Below, one piece after another: positions 9,010-18,421 of a DNA stretch of 64,000 nt. This DNA is from Acidisarcina sp963790505. Its GTDB lineage: Bacteria > Acidobacteriota > Terriglobia > Terriglobales > Acidobacteriaceae. The position numbers and the translations under genes were made by a program. The notes under the pieces are model-generated. The model had not been told where the DNA came from. It saw only the letters and a list, made by a program, of their open reading frames with translations, and ran no database searches. Location: the NCBI GenBank assembly GCA_963790505.1, contig CAWBOT010000004.1:1571718-1635717 (forward strand). The letters are read 5' to 3'. Numbering within the stretch: position 1 is the first letter of the stretch; each line of letters opens with the position of its first letter.

Positions 9010-9891
9010 CTAAGTTGTCGCCCCCGCAGACGAACCGGTGGGGGCATCGAGATACTTGATAAGCAAAACGTCGTTTCCCTGTTCGCTGTAGATCAAATCG
9101 TCCACCAGCTTTCGCGAGAGCAGGACGCCAAACCCTCCAGGGCGGATTCCCATGGCGTCTCGTACTTCCAGGTGCCGCACTGGCTCCTCCGGCGGGTTGG
9201 AAATCGCGGCGTGGGTCAGTTCCTCCAGTGAAAAGCCATCGCCTGGATCGCGGATGCGGTAAATGATGACCCGCTTCCCGCGTACATAGGAGACCTCGAC
9301 CAGTCGCTCAGGATTGAATTTTCCGCCATACTCCATGGCGTTCATCAAAATTTCCTTGAGCGCAAAGCTCATCGACTCTCTCTCCCTTCCGTCCAGGTCG
9401 GAGATTTCGTTCATGAACTGAATTACGCGGTCGGCGGTGGCGACTTCGCAACGGGCAATGACGCGCAACCAGGCCGGAGTCGCTGATTCGACCCGGATGC
9501 TGTCTTCCCAAGCGTCGCCGGTGGCCGCATGACGCAGGATTTCGTCGAAGGCGGCTTCAAAATAAGGCTTTGAAAAATAGCTGAAGGCATGCTCGCGCAT
9601 CGCGGCAATCGCATCTTCGCGGGTACTTGCCGTTCCCAGGACAATGACCCGCGGCCTGTATTCCAGCTGATTGATCCGGAGTAGCAGATGGACAGCTTGT
9701 TTTGTGGGGAGCGTGCGGTCGGTCAGAAATAGGTCTGAAGGGCGCGACTGTAAAGCAAGGAATGCTGCCTCGTTGTCGCGGGCGTGTTCCAGGCAAAACT
9801 CCGGTAAGACTTGGGCGACGCGGTGCGCGATCTCTTCATCGCCTCCGCAAACCAGGACCCGTTTTGGCTGCTCCACAGTCTGTTCGTTCAT
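9010..9891 (-). CDS. Response-regulator receiver fused to RsbW-like ATPase
   Basis: Cytoplasmic signalling protein of 293 residues. Residues about 10-125 form a receiver-like domain: VLVCGGDEE, LFLTDRTLP with the phosphoacceptor Asp, VIVLGTAST and YFSKPY with the conserved Lys-Pro. Residues about 150-285 form an HATPase_c_2 domain of the anti-sigma kinase class: ALKEILMNAMEYG (N box) and IRDPGDGFSLEEL (G1), then GFGVLLSRKLVDDL. Such fusions act in partner-switching or general stress control, with ATP-dependent Ser phosphorylation of an anti-anti-sigma factor. No partner STAS gene is nearby. Read-out is inferred. Confidence 0.85.
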   Translation of the reverse strand: MNEQTVEQPKRVLVCGGDEEIAHRVAQVLPEFCLEHARDNEAAFLALQSRPSDLFLTDRTLPTKQAVHLLLRINQLEYRPRVIVLGTASTREDAIAAMREHAFSYFSKPYFEAAFDEILRHAATGDAWEDSIRVESATPAWLRVIARCEVATADRVIQFMNEISDLDGRERESMSFALKEILMNAMEYGGKFNPERLVEVSYVRGKRVIIYRIRDPGDGFSLEELTHAAISNPPEEPVRHLEVRDAMGIRPGGFGVLLSRKLVDDLIYSEQGNDVLLIKYLDAPTGSSAGATT

Positions 9892-9925
9892 GAATGCTCA
9901 ACGCTTAGCAGGTGCGTTGCTGTGC

Positions 9926-10108
9926 TCAGCGCCGGATCAGCCACATTAACCAACCCGCCCCGACGACGGCCGTGACAAAGATGGAAAAACAATAGAGCCC
10001 GTACTTGACCATGGCTTGAGTTGTGGAGCGTTGAGTAATTCCGAAGACCACCGACGCGAAGGCGGCGAACAAAAGGACGGCGGCGAAGTGAGAAGGCGCG
10101 AAATTCAT
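9926..10108 (-). CDS. Small membrane protein, 60 aa
   Basis: Sixty-residue protein with two hydrophobic segments (residues 8-24 and 40-57) separated by a short polar turn. It ends GWLMWLIRR, a positively charged tail. The ATG at 10108 overlaps the stop codon of the upstream membrane-protein gene by four bases (ATGA), which indicates translational coupling. Function unknown. Both products probably sit in the inner membrane and may interact. Confidence 0.6.
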   Translation of the reverse strand: MNFAPSHFAAVLLFAAFASVVFGITQRSTTQAMVKYGLYCFSIFVTAVVGAGWLMWLIRR

Positions 10109-10527
10109 AACTTTCTGCCGATCCCGATGTTGTGAGCATCGATCGCGGCGATAAAGTTCAACAGCCCCGAAACGACGGCAAACTTGGTACCGTAGTCGGC
10201 AGTCGCGATCTGCACCGCTCCATGACCGAAATCGAACGCGCGGGCGACGATATAAAGCAACCCTGAGCCCAGATCGCCGATGAAGCCCAGAATATTCAGG
10301 ATCTCCCCGGTATTCGGTGCATAAAGCTTGCCCTGCATCGCTACCCCAAGAACGAACATCGAGGTGATGGATAGGAAGAGCAGCAATCCACGAATGGGAC
10401 GCTTGACCAGCACATGGCCGGCGCCCGGAAGGAGCCAGCCGACAACGAGGGCGGCATACGCAAGAGTGGATGAGCGAGACGCAGGCGTTGCTCCGCCCTT
10501 GGCGGGGATTTGGACGTTTGCAGCCAT
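10105..10527 (-). CDS. DUF6677-like small membrane protein
   Basis: 140-residue protein with a soluble N-terminus (MAANVQIPAKGG) and about three to four membrane segments beginning LAYAALVVGWLLPGAGHVLV. The motif GWLLPGAGHVLVKRPIRGLLLF is that of a small Acidobacteria-type membrane family (DUF6677 as I recall it). I chose ATG 10527 because GGGAAG lies 3 bases before it on the coding strand; a longer frame to 10593 lacks a site. Coupled by ATGA overlap to the following 60-aa membrane gene. Role unknown. Confidence 0.65.
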   Translation of the reverse strand: MAANVQIPAKGGATPASRSSTLAYAALVVGWLLPGAGHVLVKRPIRGLLLFLSITSMFVLGVAMQGKLYAPNTGEILNILGFIGDLGSGLLYIVARAFDFGHGAVQIATADYGTKFAVVSGLLNFIAAIDAHNIGIGRKL

Positions 10528-10620
10528 TCTTCCCTTGAATATACAGGAATCGGAGGGGCCAATTGGCTGCAGCACCGCTGCGCGACATGACATTCACGGC
10601 CAGCCCGGTAGAATGACGTT

Positions 10621-11612
10621 ATGGAATTTCCGGTCACCCGTCTGCGCCGTCTGCGGCGCACGGAGGCGCTCCGTGCCCTGGTCCGCGAGACGCGGCTCGA
10701 ACCCGGCGCACTCATTTATCCGCTCTTTCTATGTCCCGGAGAGGGCGTCCGGCGGGAGATCGGGTCGATGCCCGGAGTCTTCAATCTCTCGATTGACGAA
10801 GCGGTGAAGGAGGCTGCTGAGGCGGCGCGCGCTCGGCATTGGCGGCTTGCTGCTCTTTGGCCTGCCTGCGGAGAAAGACGAGCAAGCCAGCGGCGCATGG
10901 GCGGAGGACGGGATTGTGCAGCAGGGAATTCGCGCACTCAAGCGGAACCGCAGCCTCGACGGCTTGGTGACTGATTGCAGATGTCTGCCTGTGTGAATAC
11001 ACGTCGCACGGCCACTGCGGCATCGTGGAGCGGAATGGCCCGACTATGAAATTGAAAACGACGCCAGCATCGAAGTGATCGCTCGCACGGCGCGGTCGCT
11101 GGCCGATGCCGGCGCGGACATCGTTGCGCCGTGCGACATGATGGACGGGCGCGTCGCGGCTATCCGCGACGCGCTGGACGAGAGCGGGCTCGAGCAATAC
11201 GCCGGTTCTCTCCTACGCCTCGAAGTTCGCTTCGGCTTTCTACGGGCCGTTCCGCGAGGCGGCGGACTCTGCGCCGCAGTTCGGAGACCGGCGCAGCTAC
11301 CAGATGGATGGCGCCAATCTCCGCGAGGCGATGCGCGAGATCGAGCAGGACTTGGTCGAGGGCGCCGACATGGTCCTGATGAAGCCGGCGATGCCGTATC
11401 TGGACGTGATCCATGCAGCGCGGGACCGATTTGACGTGCCGATTGGCGCTTACCAGGTTTCGGGAGAGTATTCGATGCTTCAGGCGGCCTTTGCCAAAGG
11501 ATGGCTGGAGCCGCGGCGTGCGATGTTGGAGTCGCTGCAGTCGATTCGCCGAGCCGGGGCAGGATTTATCGCGACGTATTTTGCGAAGGATGCGGCGAGA
11601 GCGCTGGGTTAG
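10621..11612 (+). pseudogene. hemB: Delta-aminolevulinic acid dehydratase, multiply frameshifted
   Basis: Porphobilinogen synthase condenses two 5-aminolevulinate molecules, second step of the haem pathway. Start MEFPVTRLRRLRRTEALR is normal. The protein then continues through different frames: GGLLLFGLPAEKDEQASG near 10845, CLCEYTSHGHCGIVE near 11000, DYEIENDASIEVIARTARS near 11045, SYASKFASAFYGPFREAADS with the Schiff-base Lys near 11215, and GADMVLMKPAMPYLDV with the second Lys near 11370. At least three indels are needed, yet every catalytic block including the Cys-rich zinc site is conserved at residue level. Either a very fresh pseudogene with another hemB elsewhere, or indel errors in the sequence. 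Confidence 0.85.
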
Positions 11613-11620
11613 GCGTCAGC

Positions 11621-12145
11621 CTAGAGCATCTCGTCGAGTTCGGCAAAAATTTCGGCGAGAACCAGCTTAATTGGAGTTCCAGGAACAACCAACTCGCCGC
11701 TCTCAGGCTGCACGAATGCCGAAGCGGTGCAGACGTAGCCCTTGCGATTCCAAGGGTCGAGGGTCCATATGTGCTCGACTCCCATACCGATGTAGTTGTC
11801 TATTTTCTTTCTAAGTTCGCGAAAGGTATCACCACTCGAGAGAATCTCGATGCAAATGAGGGGGGCCTTCCGAACGATCCGGTCGCGAGGATCGCTTGTC
11901 CGCACGATGCACACATCAGGGACGCGGTAGTTCGATCCAGAAACCTGGTTTCGCAGCTCCGGCAGGCCGAAGACATCCCACGCACGGCGGTTGGATTGGA
12001 AGATTCCGACAATGATCGCCTGTAAGGCAGAGTGCTCTCTCTCGCCCACATTTCGCTCCAGAAGTTCGCCGTCGATGTACTCACAGTCTGGGCGGTAAAT
12101 TGTTTCCAGATATTCGCTGACCGGGATGAGAGTGGCGCTGGACAT
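11621..12145 (-). CDS. Uma2 family protein (DUF820)
   Basis: 174-residue member of the Uma2/DUF820 family, a PD-(D/E)xK nuclease-like fold common in cyanobacteria and Acidobacteria. Visible core: PVSEYLETIYRPDCEYIDGE, VPDVCIV (the conserved Asp), APLICIEILSSGD (Glu of the E-x-[L/V] strand) and RELRKKIDNYIGMGVEHIWTLDP. These correspond to the D...ExL...K pattern of the nuclease fold. Biological role of the family is unresolved. A second Uma2 gene lies at 49520. ATG at 12145 lacks a strong ribosome-binding site. Confidence 0.85.
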   Translation of the reverse strand: MSSATLIPVSEYLETIYRPDCEYIDGELLERNVGEREHSALQAIIVGIFQSNRRAWDVFGLPELRNQVSGSNYRVPDVCIVRTSDPRDRIVRKAPLICIEILSSGDTFRELRKKIDNYIGMGVEHIWTLDPWNRKGYVCTASAFVQPESGELVVPGTPIKLVLAEIFAELDEML

Positions 12146-12356
12146 ATCTGATGTCAGTATCGCGCATTTTTGGAGTTAAGGTCGGCAATTCTCATTCGCA
12201 GCTATGAATCCGCGCCGTCAGACGGGACGATTCGGCTCGTGACGTTGCTGGAAGGCGTCCGCCATCGCGTAAACTACACTTTCGGCAAAAAGCGGCAAGA
12301 ATCCCGCAGTCGGCCTCTTCATCTAACTCTTTAAGCATTTCAGAACGGAGCAACTC

Positions 12357-13775
12357 TTGGCAGAGACAGTTTTTGACGTAGCGATTATCGGCGGCGGGCC
12401 CGCCGGGTATACGGCCGCGATCCGCGCCGGACAGTACGGCCTGAAGACAGCGCTGATTAACGATAATGAAAAGCTCGGAGGCACCTGCCTGCTCTGGGGC
12501 TGCATCCCGACCAAGTCGCTGCTCTTTGACGCCGAGGTCTATGACCATTTCAAGCACGCCAAGGAATATGGCATCGACGTCAGTGGCGAGGTCAAGGTCA
12601 ACTGGCCGATCGTGTTGCAGCGCAAGAACGACATCATCGCCAAGCACGTTAAGGGCCTCAACTTCCTGATGCGGAAAAACAAGGTGACCACCTTCACCGG
12701 CTACGGCAAGCTGTCCGGCCCGGCGAAGGGCGGCGTTCACACCGTGGACGTTGAGAGCGGCGGGAAGAAGGAGTCGATTCAGGCGAAGAACATTCTGCTG
12801 GCCACCGGCTCCAATGCGAAGCTGCTCCCTGGCCTGACCGCCGACGATCGCATTCTCACCAACATCGAGATGTTGGAGATTCCGGAGATCCCCAAGTCGA
12901 TGATCGTTATCGGCGCGGGCGCGGTTGGGGTAGAGTTCGGATCGATCTTCTCGAGCTTTGGCAGCGAAATCACCATCGTCGAGTATCTGCCCCGGCTGGT
13001 GCCGGTTGAGGATGAGGAGATCAGCAAGGAACTCAACCGTACCTTCCGCAAGCGCGGCATCGACATCAACACTGGCGCGAAGTTCGAAAAGGTCGAGAAG
13101 ACCAAGACCGGCGTGAAGGTCACCTACACCACCTCCGACGGCAAGCAGGTGGTGAAAGAAGCAGAAAAGGTGCTGGTCGCGGTTGGGCGCGGTCCCCGCA
13201 CCGAGGGCATTGGACTGGAAAAGACCAAAATCCAGATGGAACGCGGGTTCGTTCATGTGGATGAGTGGCAGCAGACCGCGGAGCCCGGCATCTACGCCAT
13301 CGGCGACATCGTGGCTGGCCTGCCGCAGCTCGCGCACGTTGGCGCCATGGCGGGCATGGTTGCGGTCGCCAAGATAGCTGGCCAGTATGCCAAGCCGATC
13401 AAGCGCAATCACATCCCCGGCTGCACCTATACCGAGCCGCAGATCGGCAGCGTCGGCCTCACCGAGGCCGCAGCCAAAGAAAAAGGCCTTGACGTGAAGG
13501 TGGGCAAGTTTCCCTTCGCAGGCAACTCCAAGGCATCGATCGTGGGTTCGCATGAGGGATTCATCAAGGTCATTGCCGACAAAAAGTACGGCGAGATTCT
13601 CGGCGTCCACATCATCGGCCCGCAGGCGACGGAGTTAATCTCAGAGGCCGTGGTTGCGATGCAGATGGAAGCGACAGTCGAGGACCTTATGTTCACGATC
13701 CACGCGCACCCGACTCTATCAGAGGGAATGCTGGACGCATTTGGGAGCGTCGAGGGCATGGCGATCAACGCGTAA
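12357..13775 (+). CDS. lpdA: Dihydrolipoyl dehydrogenase (E3)
   Basis: FAD- and NAD-dependent E3 of the 2-oxoacid dehydrogenase complexes; reoxidises dihydrolipoamide. 472 residues, full length. FAD-binding VAIIGGGPAGYTAAIRAGQ, redox disulfide GGTCLLWGCIPTK, NAD-binding VIGAGAVGVEFGSIFSSFG, and the C-terminal base region HAHPTLSEGMLDA (His-Pro...Glu) are all present. The active-site loop reads CLLWGC instead of the usual CLNVGC. Start is TTG at 12357 with GGAG at 12347-12350. A lipB gene and an E2 gene follow within 5 kb, consistent with a role in the same complexes. Confidence 0.93.
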   Translation: MAETVFDVAIIGGGPAGYTAAIRAGQYGLKTALINDNEKLGGTCLLWGCIPTKSLLFDAEVYDHFKHAKEYGIDVSGEVKVNWPIVLQRKNDIIAKHVKGLNFLMRKNKVTTFTGYGKLSGPAKGGVHTVDVESGGKKESIQAKNILLATGSNAKLLPGLTADDRILTNIEMLEIPEIPKSMIVIGAGAVGVEFGSIFSSFGSEITIVEYLPRLVPVEDEEISKELNRTFRKRGIDINTGAKFEKVEKTKTGVKVTYTTSDGKQVVKEAEKVLVAVGRGPRTEGIGLEKTKIQMERGFVHVDEWQQTAEPGIYAIGDIVAGLPQLAHVGAMAGMVAVAKIAGQYAKPIKRNHIPGCTYTEPQIGSVGLTEAAAKEKGLDVKVGKFPFAGNSKASIVGSHEGFIKVIADKKYGEILGVHIIGPQATELISEAVVAMQMEATVEDLMFTIHAHPTLSEGMLDAFGSVEGMAINA

Positions 13776-13826
13776 AACGCGATGGTTGCATCTCCCGCGC
13801 GAGAGTCGCGGAAGATGGTAGTCAAC

Positions 13827-15524
13827 TCACTGCGGCAGCAGCCGCTGGTAGTGGCTAGGGTCATAGTCGAACTTGACCAGGCCGTCGCGATAGTCGATGT
13901 GCATGGTGAGTTGCGCCAGGGTCGCCGCGCCGATGAAACCTGAGACCTCGAGCCCAGTATTTCTACTGATGTTTGAAGTGTCAAAGCTGGCGACTTCCTT
14001 AGCGGGCTGTTTGATATTTGCAAAGTAGAAATTCACATTTTCCGCGGTGTAGACTTTCTCCACTTTCCCGTTAAGGCCACGCACCTGAAGGTTGTTGTCG
14101 GAGTGCAACTTGGTGAACTCGCGCGCCGCTTCAGGCGAGATTGTCGTCGACCACGCCCCGGTGTCCAGGATGAAAAGTTTCCGGTTGGGGTTCAGGTTCA
14201 GCGAGGTGGGAACAAGCAACTGGTGCCCCACCCGGTAAATCTTGGAGTAACTCTTCATCTCTGGAGCCACATATCGGTCCTGAGGTCCCCTTGGGGCCGG
14301 AGGCGCTTGAGCTGCCGACTTTCCGTCGGGATTTGCAGCCTTGCCTTCGCCGGGCGGGGAGCCTGCGGGGGCGTCTTCGTCCGCGCCCTGGCCCGTTTGG
14401 AGCGCTGGCTTTTGAGGCCCGCTGTCGGAGGGACGTGGCGGCAGCGGACCAAGCTCCACCTTCTGCCTTGGGTAGTCCAGGGTCACGAGGAAGTTTGAAA
14501 ACACATCCATGCCGATGAGACCGTCGGAGTCCATCACGTTCTTCGAATCGAGCACGTGGACCTCGCAGTCGTGGAAGACGAGGGAGCCAATCTGGATGCT
14601 GTCCGCGTAGGCCACATAACCGCTCTTTTCGCCCTGGCTGCCGATACCGCCGACATCCGTCTTTTCAAAGGGTTTCAAGCCCGCCCGCTCAGCTCCCGCG
14701 CGGCCGATGAGCAAGCCGCTGGCGCCGGTATCGATCTCCAGCCTCTGCTTGTGGTCGTTGACCTTTACCTCCAGACCGAAGGCGCGTATGTGGGTGGCGT
14801 CATACATCAATAATGCGAAGGGAATTTCAGTTGAGCTTGTGTCTGAGGCCAGGCGGCAGGGCTTGCGCGGCTCGGCGGCGCTTTTCTTCAGAAAGTCGAG
14901 ATACCTTACCGTTCGCTTGATCTCTTCTGCATCATCACCCTTCGGTGATGCCAGGTAGGCCTCGATCGCGGTGATGCGCTCGTTCAGAGACAGGGTACCC
15001 ATCCATGCTCCCTGAATGTCAGGATCGGAGGGATCGAGCGCGTGCGCATTCTGTAGTTCCTTCTGTTCGCTGCCGTAGAGAGAATTCAGACGGTACAGGC
15101 GTGCCAACATGAGGTGCATCGGTGGATAGCAGGGGTCGGCCGCCATTGCACTCTGAGTTGCATCGGCGGCCAGCCACGGCGTTCCCTGACGATAGAGCAC
15201 TTCAGCCTGGGCGGTCAGCAACACAGCAGACTTTGGCTGCGCGGCCAATGCCTTCTGCACCACATCGGCAGCCTCGGCCATCTTTTGCTGCCGCAGCAGC
15301 GCCTTTACCAGTGCGGCCACAATTTTTGGGTCATTCGGGTGCAGCACAAGTTGTTGCTGATAGAGAGTAGCTGCTTTGTCGTAGTCGCCATGCATGAAGG
15401 CGCTTTGCGCATCGGAGGCCGGGGCCGGGGTGGCGACCGGGCAGCCAATGGCGAATGCTCGCACACTCAGGCATAGAACAAAAAGCGGAACGGCTCGCGA
15501 CAGAAAGACGATCAAGCGATGCAT
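13827..15524 (-). CDS. Exported TPR protein with two retropepsin-like domains
   Basis: 565-residue probable periplasmic or lipid-anchored protein. Residues 1-26 are a signal peptide (LSRAVPLFVLCLSVRAFA). Residues about 37-200 are tetratricopeptide repeats (HGDYDKAATLYQQQLVLHPND and following). Two aspartyl-protease-like halves follow: residues about 245-358 with IDTGASGLLIG (Asp265) and DGLIGMDVF, and residues about 420-560 with LDTGAWSTTIS (Asp454) and SGFIGAATL. A Pro/Gly-rich linker (359-418) separates them. Each D-T-G half normally dimerises, so two in one chain could form a single active site. I chose ATG 15524 since the signal peptide begins there. Convergent with lpdA. Confidence 0.85.
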   Translation of the reverse strand: MHRLIVFLSRAVPLFVLCLSVRAFAIGCPVATPAPASDAQSAFMHGDYDKAATLYQQQLVLHPNDPKIVAALVKALLRQQKMAEAADVVQKALAAQPKSAVLLTAQAEVLYRQGTPWLAADATQSAMAADPCYPPMHLMLARLYRLNSLYGSEQKELQNAHALDPSDPDIQGAWMGTLSLNERITAIEAYLASPKGDDAEEIKRTVRYLDFLKKSAAEPRKPCRLASDTSSTEIPFALLMYDATHIRAFGLEVKVNDHKQRLEIDTGASGLLIGRAGAERAGLKPFEKTDVGGIGSQGEKSGYVAYADSIQIGSLVFHDCEVHVLDSKNVMDSDGLIGMDVFSNFLVTLDYPRQKVELGPLPPRPSDSGPQKPALQTGQGADEDAPAGSPPGEGKAANPDGKSAAQAPPAPRGPQDRYVAPEMKSYSKIYRVGHQLLVPTSLNLNPNRKLFILDTGAWSTTISPEAAREFTKLHSDNNLQVRGLNGKVEKVYTAENVNFYFANIKQPAKEVASFDTSNISRNTGLEVSGFIGAATLAQLTMHIDYRDGLVKFDYDPSHYQRLLPQ

Positions 15525-15643
15525 GGAGGCTCTCCAGAGAATTGCGAGTAACAGTACCACGAACTCGATTCGTTGGAAAAGCGAATGTCGCTTCCTCCTT
15601 CGAAGGAACTGAGACGGGATTTAGACTGGAGATGAAAGACACA

Positions 15644-16465
15644 ATGGTTCTGAACCTCCTCCATCTCGGCCGCGTCGATTACGCTGAAGCGCTGGCTCTT
15701 CAGCGGCAACTGGTTGAGTTCCGCCATCAAGGCCGCATCGCCAACACGCTTCTGCTGCTGGAGCATCCTCCCGTTCTCACGCTGGGCCGAAATTCGGTGC
15801 GGGAGAACATTCTTGCCAGCGATGACCTACTCGCCCAGCGCGGAGTAGCAGTGCATGAGATCAACCGCGGCGGCGATGTAACGTATCACGGTCCTGGACA
15901 GCTGGTCGGCTATCCAATCGTAGATTTGCGAAGCTTCACGCCGCGGTTGGGAGCAGTCGACTACGTCCGCAAGCTCGAAGAGGTGCTGATTCGCGCCTGC
16001 GCCAGCTATGGAGTTATCACGCAACGAATTTCGAGGCGGACTGGCGTTTGGACCGTGCCAGGCGGTTCGATTCCGGAAAAAAAGATTGCTGCCCTTGGCG
16101 TTCACATCTCAAGAGGCATCACTTCGCACGGCTTTGCGCTCAACGTGACCACAGATCTGCGCGATTTCGAACTGATTGTGCCCTGCGGCATCGCCGATCG
16201 CGCGGTCACTAGTCTCGAGGCCGAAATCGATACTGAATCCCACGCAGTCCCAGCGTTAGAGCAGGCAGGAAACACCGTCGCGAGGCACTTTGGCGCCGTC
16301 TTTGGCCATCAGGTGCTGTGGCGGGAGTCCATTTCCGAACTGTTGAGCGAGGCTGCTCAAGTTGAGGCCGAGAAATTGCCGCAAATGATACCCGAAGACA
16401 CTCCTTTAAGCATCCCGAAAGAGCTGAAACGGCTCAGAGGACAAGAGGAAACCGTTCTCGCGTAG
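15644..16465 (+). CDS. lipB: Octanoyl-[acyl-carrier-protein]:protein N-octanoyltransferase
   Basis: Transfers octanoyl groups from acyl-carrier protein to the lipoyl domains of E2 and GcvH; first step of endogenous lipoate synthesis. Family features: VLTLGRN, INRGGDVTYHGPGQLVGYPI, KKIAALGVHISRGITSHGFALNV (catalytic Lys) and VPCGI (catalytic Cys). The C-terminal 45 residues extend past the usual end. ATG 15644 gives the family N-terminus MVLNLLHLGRVDYAEAL; GGAG lies 12 bases upstream. ATG 15632, four codons earlier, has no usable spacing. Its substrate, a lipoyl-domain protein, is encoded immediately downstream. Confidence 0.93.
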   Translation: MVLNLLHLGRVDYAEALALQRQLVEFRHQGRIANTLLLLEHPPVLTLGRNSVRENILASDDLLAQRGVAVHEINRGGDVTYHGPGQLVGYPIVDLRSFTPRLGAVDYVRKLEEVLIRACASYGVITQRISRRTGVWTVPGGSIPEKKIAALGVHISRGITSHGFALNVTTDLRDFELIVPCGIADRAVTSLEAEIDTESHAVPALEQAGNTVARHFGAVFGHQVLWRESISELLSEAAQVEAEKLPQMIPEDTPLSIPKELKRLRGQEETVLA

Positions 16466-16579
16466 ACTGAAGGGTTGCGAAATCGATACTATTCGCGAGC
16501 CGGAAGCGGAAGTCCGGGAGCGAAAGCGAATCTGTATATCTGTTGTGAATCTTTGCTTTAAAGAACCGGAAGGAAACCA

Positions 16580-18241
16580 ATGCCGACTGATGTCATCATG
16601 CCCCAGATGGGCGAGTCGATTTTTGAGGGAACGATCACCAAGTGGCTGAAGAAGCCTGGCGACGCCGTGCAGCGCGACGAGCCGCTCTTTGAAATCTCGA
16701 CCGATAAGGTCGATGCCGAGATTCCATCGCCGGCGGCCGGGACACTGACCGAGATCAAAGTGGGCGAGGGCACGACCGTCCAGATCAATACCGTGGTTGC
16801 AGTACTCGCTGAAGAAGGCGGCGCAGCTGTTCCCGCCTCGGCCCCGAAGGCCGAAGGCGGCTCGAACACCTTGCCTCAGGCAGACGGCGCCTCCGCGGCA
16901 AAGACCTCCGAAGCGCCCGCGCCACCCGCAATGGAGGCATCCTCCGCCAGCAAGGCGATCGATGTGATCATGCCCCAGATGGGCGAGTCGATCTTCGAAG
17001 GCACGATCACCAAGTGGCTCAAGAAAATCGGCGAGACGGTCGCCCAGGACGAGCCGCTCTTTGAGATTTCAACTGACAAGGTAGACGCCGAGATTCCTTC
17101 CCCGGCGGCCGGAACGCTTACTGAGATTAAGGTCCCTGAGGGGACCACGGTTCAAATCAATACCGTGGTTGCGATAATCGGCGGAGCGGCAGGAGCCGCC
17201 AAAGCGGCGGTCGCGCCCGGTAAGGCCGCGCCAGCCGCAACGCCCACGCCGCAACCTGTCGCTGCCAAGCAGGAGGAGGTTGTTGAGTCGGACGAAGCCT
17301 CCACAGCCGACGGCGTGCGCTCCTCACCTCTGGTAAGGAAGATCGCCAAAGAACACAATCTCGATCTGAGCAAAGTGAAGGGTAGCGGTTCCGGAGGACG
17401 GATCACCAAGGAAGATGCCCTCGCGGCGGTCGCCCAAGGCGGCGCTTCTCCGAAGACGGCTCCCGTTGCTCAACCCGCGGCCGTTGCTTCAGCCGCGCCA
17501 AGACCCGCCGCGCCTGCGCCGGCTTCTAACGTGGTGCTCGGCGAGCTGGTCCCGCTCAGCCGTATGCGATCGATTATTGCGCAGCGGATGGTCGACTCGA
17601 AGCGCACCAGTCCGCACGTCCACACCTGTTTTAAGATTGATCTGACAAAGATCGTGCGTTTGCGCGAAAAGGAGAAGACGAAGTACGAGCAGCGGAACGG
17701 CGTCAAGTTGACCTATATGCCATTCATCACTCGAGCGGTGGTCAACACGCTGCGCAAAATGCCCATCGTCAACGCGAGCATGGAAGGCGACGGCATCCGC
17801 TATCACAAGAACGTGAACATCGGCATTGCGGTCGCTCTGGACTGGGGCCTGATCGTACCGGTGATCAAAGAGGCGGAAGACAAGAGTTTTCTCGGCATTG
17901 CACGGTCGATCGTCGATCTGGCGGAGCGGGCGCGCGGCAAGAAGTTGAAGCCTGATGAAGTCGGCGGGGGAACGTTCACCATTACTAATCCCGGCATCTT
18001 TGGTGAGCAATTTGGAACACCGATCATCAACCAGCCGGAGAGTGCGATTCTTGGTGTGGGCGGATTGTTCAAGGAGCCGACCGTGGTCACCGATGAAAGC
18101 GGCGCCGATGCAATCGCCGTCCGTAGCATCATTCGGTTGACTCTGGGCTTCGATCACCGCATCGTTGACGGTGCCGATGCCGGCAAGTTCATGCAGGAAG
18201 TCAAGAAATACCTCGAGAACTGGAGCGAAGATATCGGCTGA
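16580..18241 (+). CDS. sucB: Dihydrolipoamide acyltransferase E2 with two lipoyl domains
   Basis: Core E2 of a 2-oxoacid dehydrogenase complex, 553 residues. Two nearly identical lipoyl domains (about residues 1-77 and 128-205), each with the lipoylation site EISTDKVDAEIPSP; the first Lys is residue 43. Ala/Pro-rich hinges follow each. The peripheral subunit-binding domain is at about 238-280 (SSPLVRKIAKEHNLDL). The catalytic domain ends with LGFDHRIVDGADAGKFM, carrying the His and Asp of the active site. Two-lipoyl E2s of this type are named SucB in actinobacterial and acidobacterial annotation; acetyl- versus succinyl-transfer cannot be decided from sequence alone. GGAAGGAAACC precedes the ATG. 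Confidence 0.92.
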   Translation: MPTDVIMPQMGESIFEGTITKWLKKPGDAVQRDEPLFEISTDKVDAEIPSPAAGTLTEIKVGEGTTVQINTVVAVLAEEGGAAVPASAPKAEGGSNTLPQADGASAAKTSEAPAPPAMEASSASKAIDVIMPQMGESIFEGTITKWLKKIGETVAQDEPLFEISTDKVDAEIPSPAAGTLTEIKVPEGTTVQINTVVAIIGGAAGAAKAAVAPGKAAPAATPTPQPVAAKQEEVVESDEASTADGVRSSPLVRKIAKEHNLDLSKVKGSGSGGRITKEDALAAVAQGGASPKTAPVAQPAAVASAAPRPAAPAPASNVVLGELVPLSRMRSIIAQRMVDSKRTSPHVHTCFKIDLTKIVRLREKEKTKYEQRNGVKLTYMPFITRAVVNTLRKMPIVNASMEGDGIRYHKNVNIGIAVALDWGLIVPVIKEAEDKSFLGIARSIVDLAERARGKKLKPDEVGGGTFTITNPGIFGEQFGTPIINQPESAILGVGGLFKEPTVVTDESGADAIAVRSIIRLTLGFDHRIVDGADAGKFMQEVKKYLENWSEDIG

Positions 18242-18376
18242 CCCGTTTCCACAAAGAATCTGTCCGAGCGGAACGAAGGTGACGAGCGGCTTTTCTTGGG
18301 GGAAAAGCCGCGTCGAGTTTATTTCCACAGGGTATGACCAACTGTGAAACGGATTAGCAATAACCACTGTTACAAG

Positions 18377-18402
18377 AGGCAGGCTATCCGTCTGCCTTTT
18401 TC
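18377..18402 (+). terminator. Rho-independent terminator after E2
   Basis: AGGCAG (18377-18382) pairs with CTGCCT (18392-18397) around a 9-base loop, followed by TTTTCTCTTTT. A larger bulged stem GTTACAA/TTGTAAC encloses it. It sits between convergent E2 and purK genes. Confidence 0.75.
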
Positions 18403-18421
18403 TCTTTTGTAACGGAAAGTC

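Noticed and set aside
12192..13610. 472-codon minus-strand frame opposite lpdA
   Set aside because: lpdA is unmistakable and the antisense translation is low-complexity.
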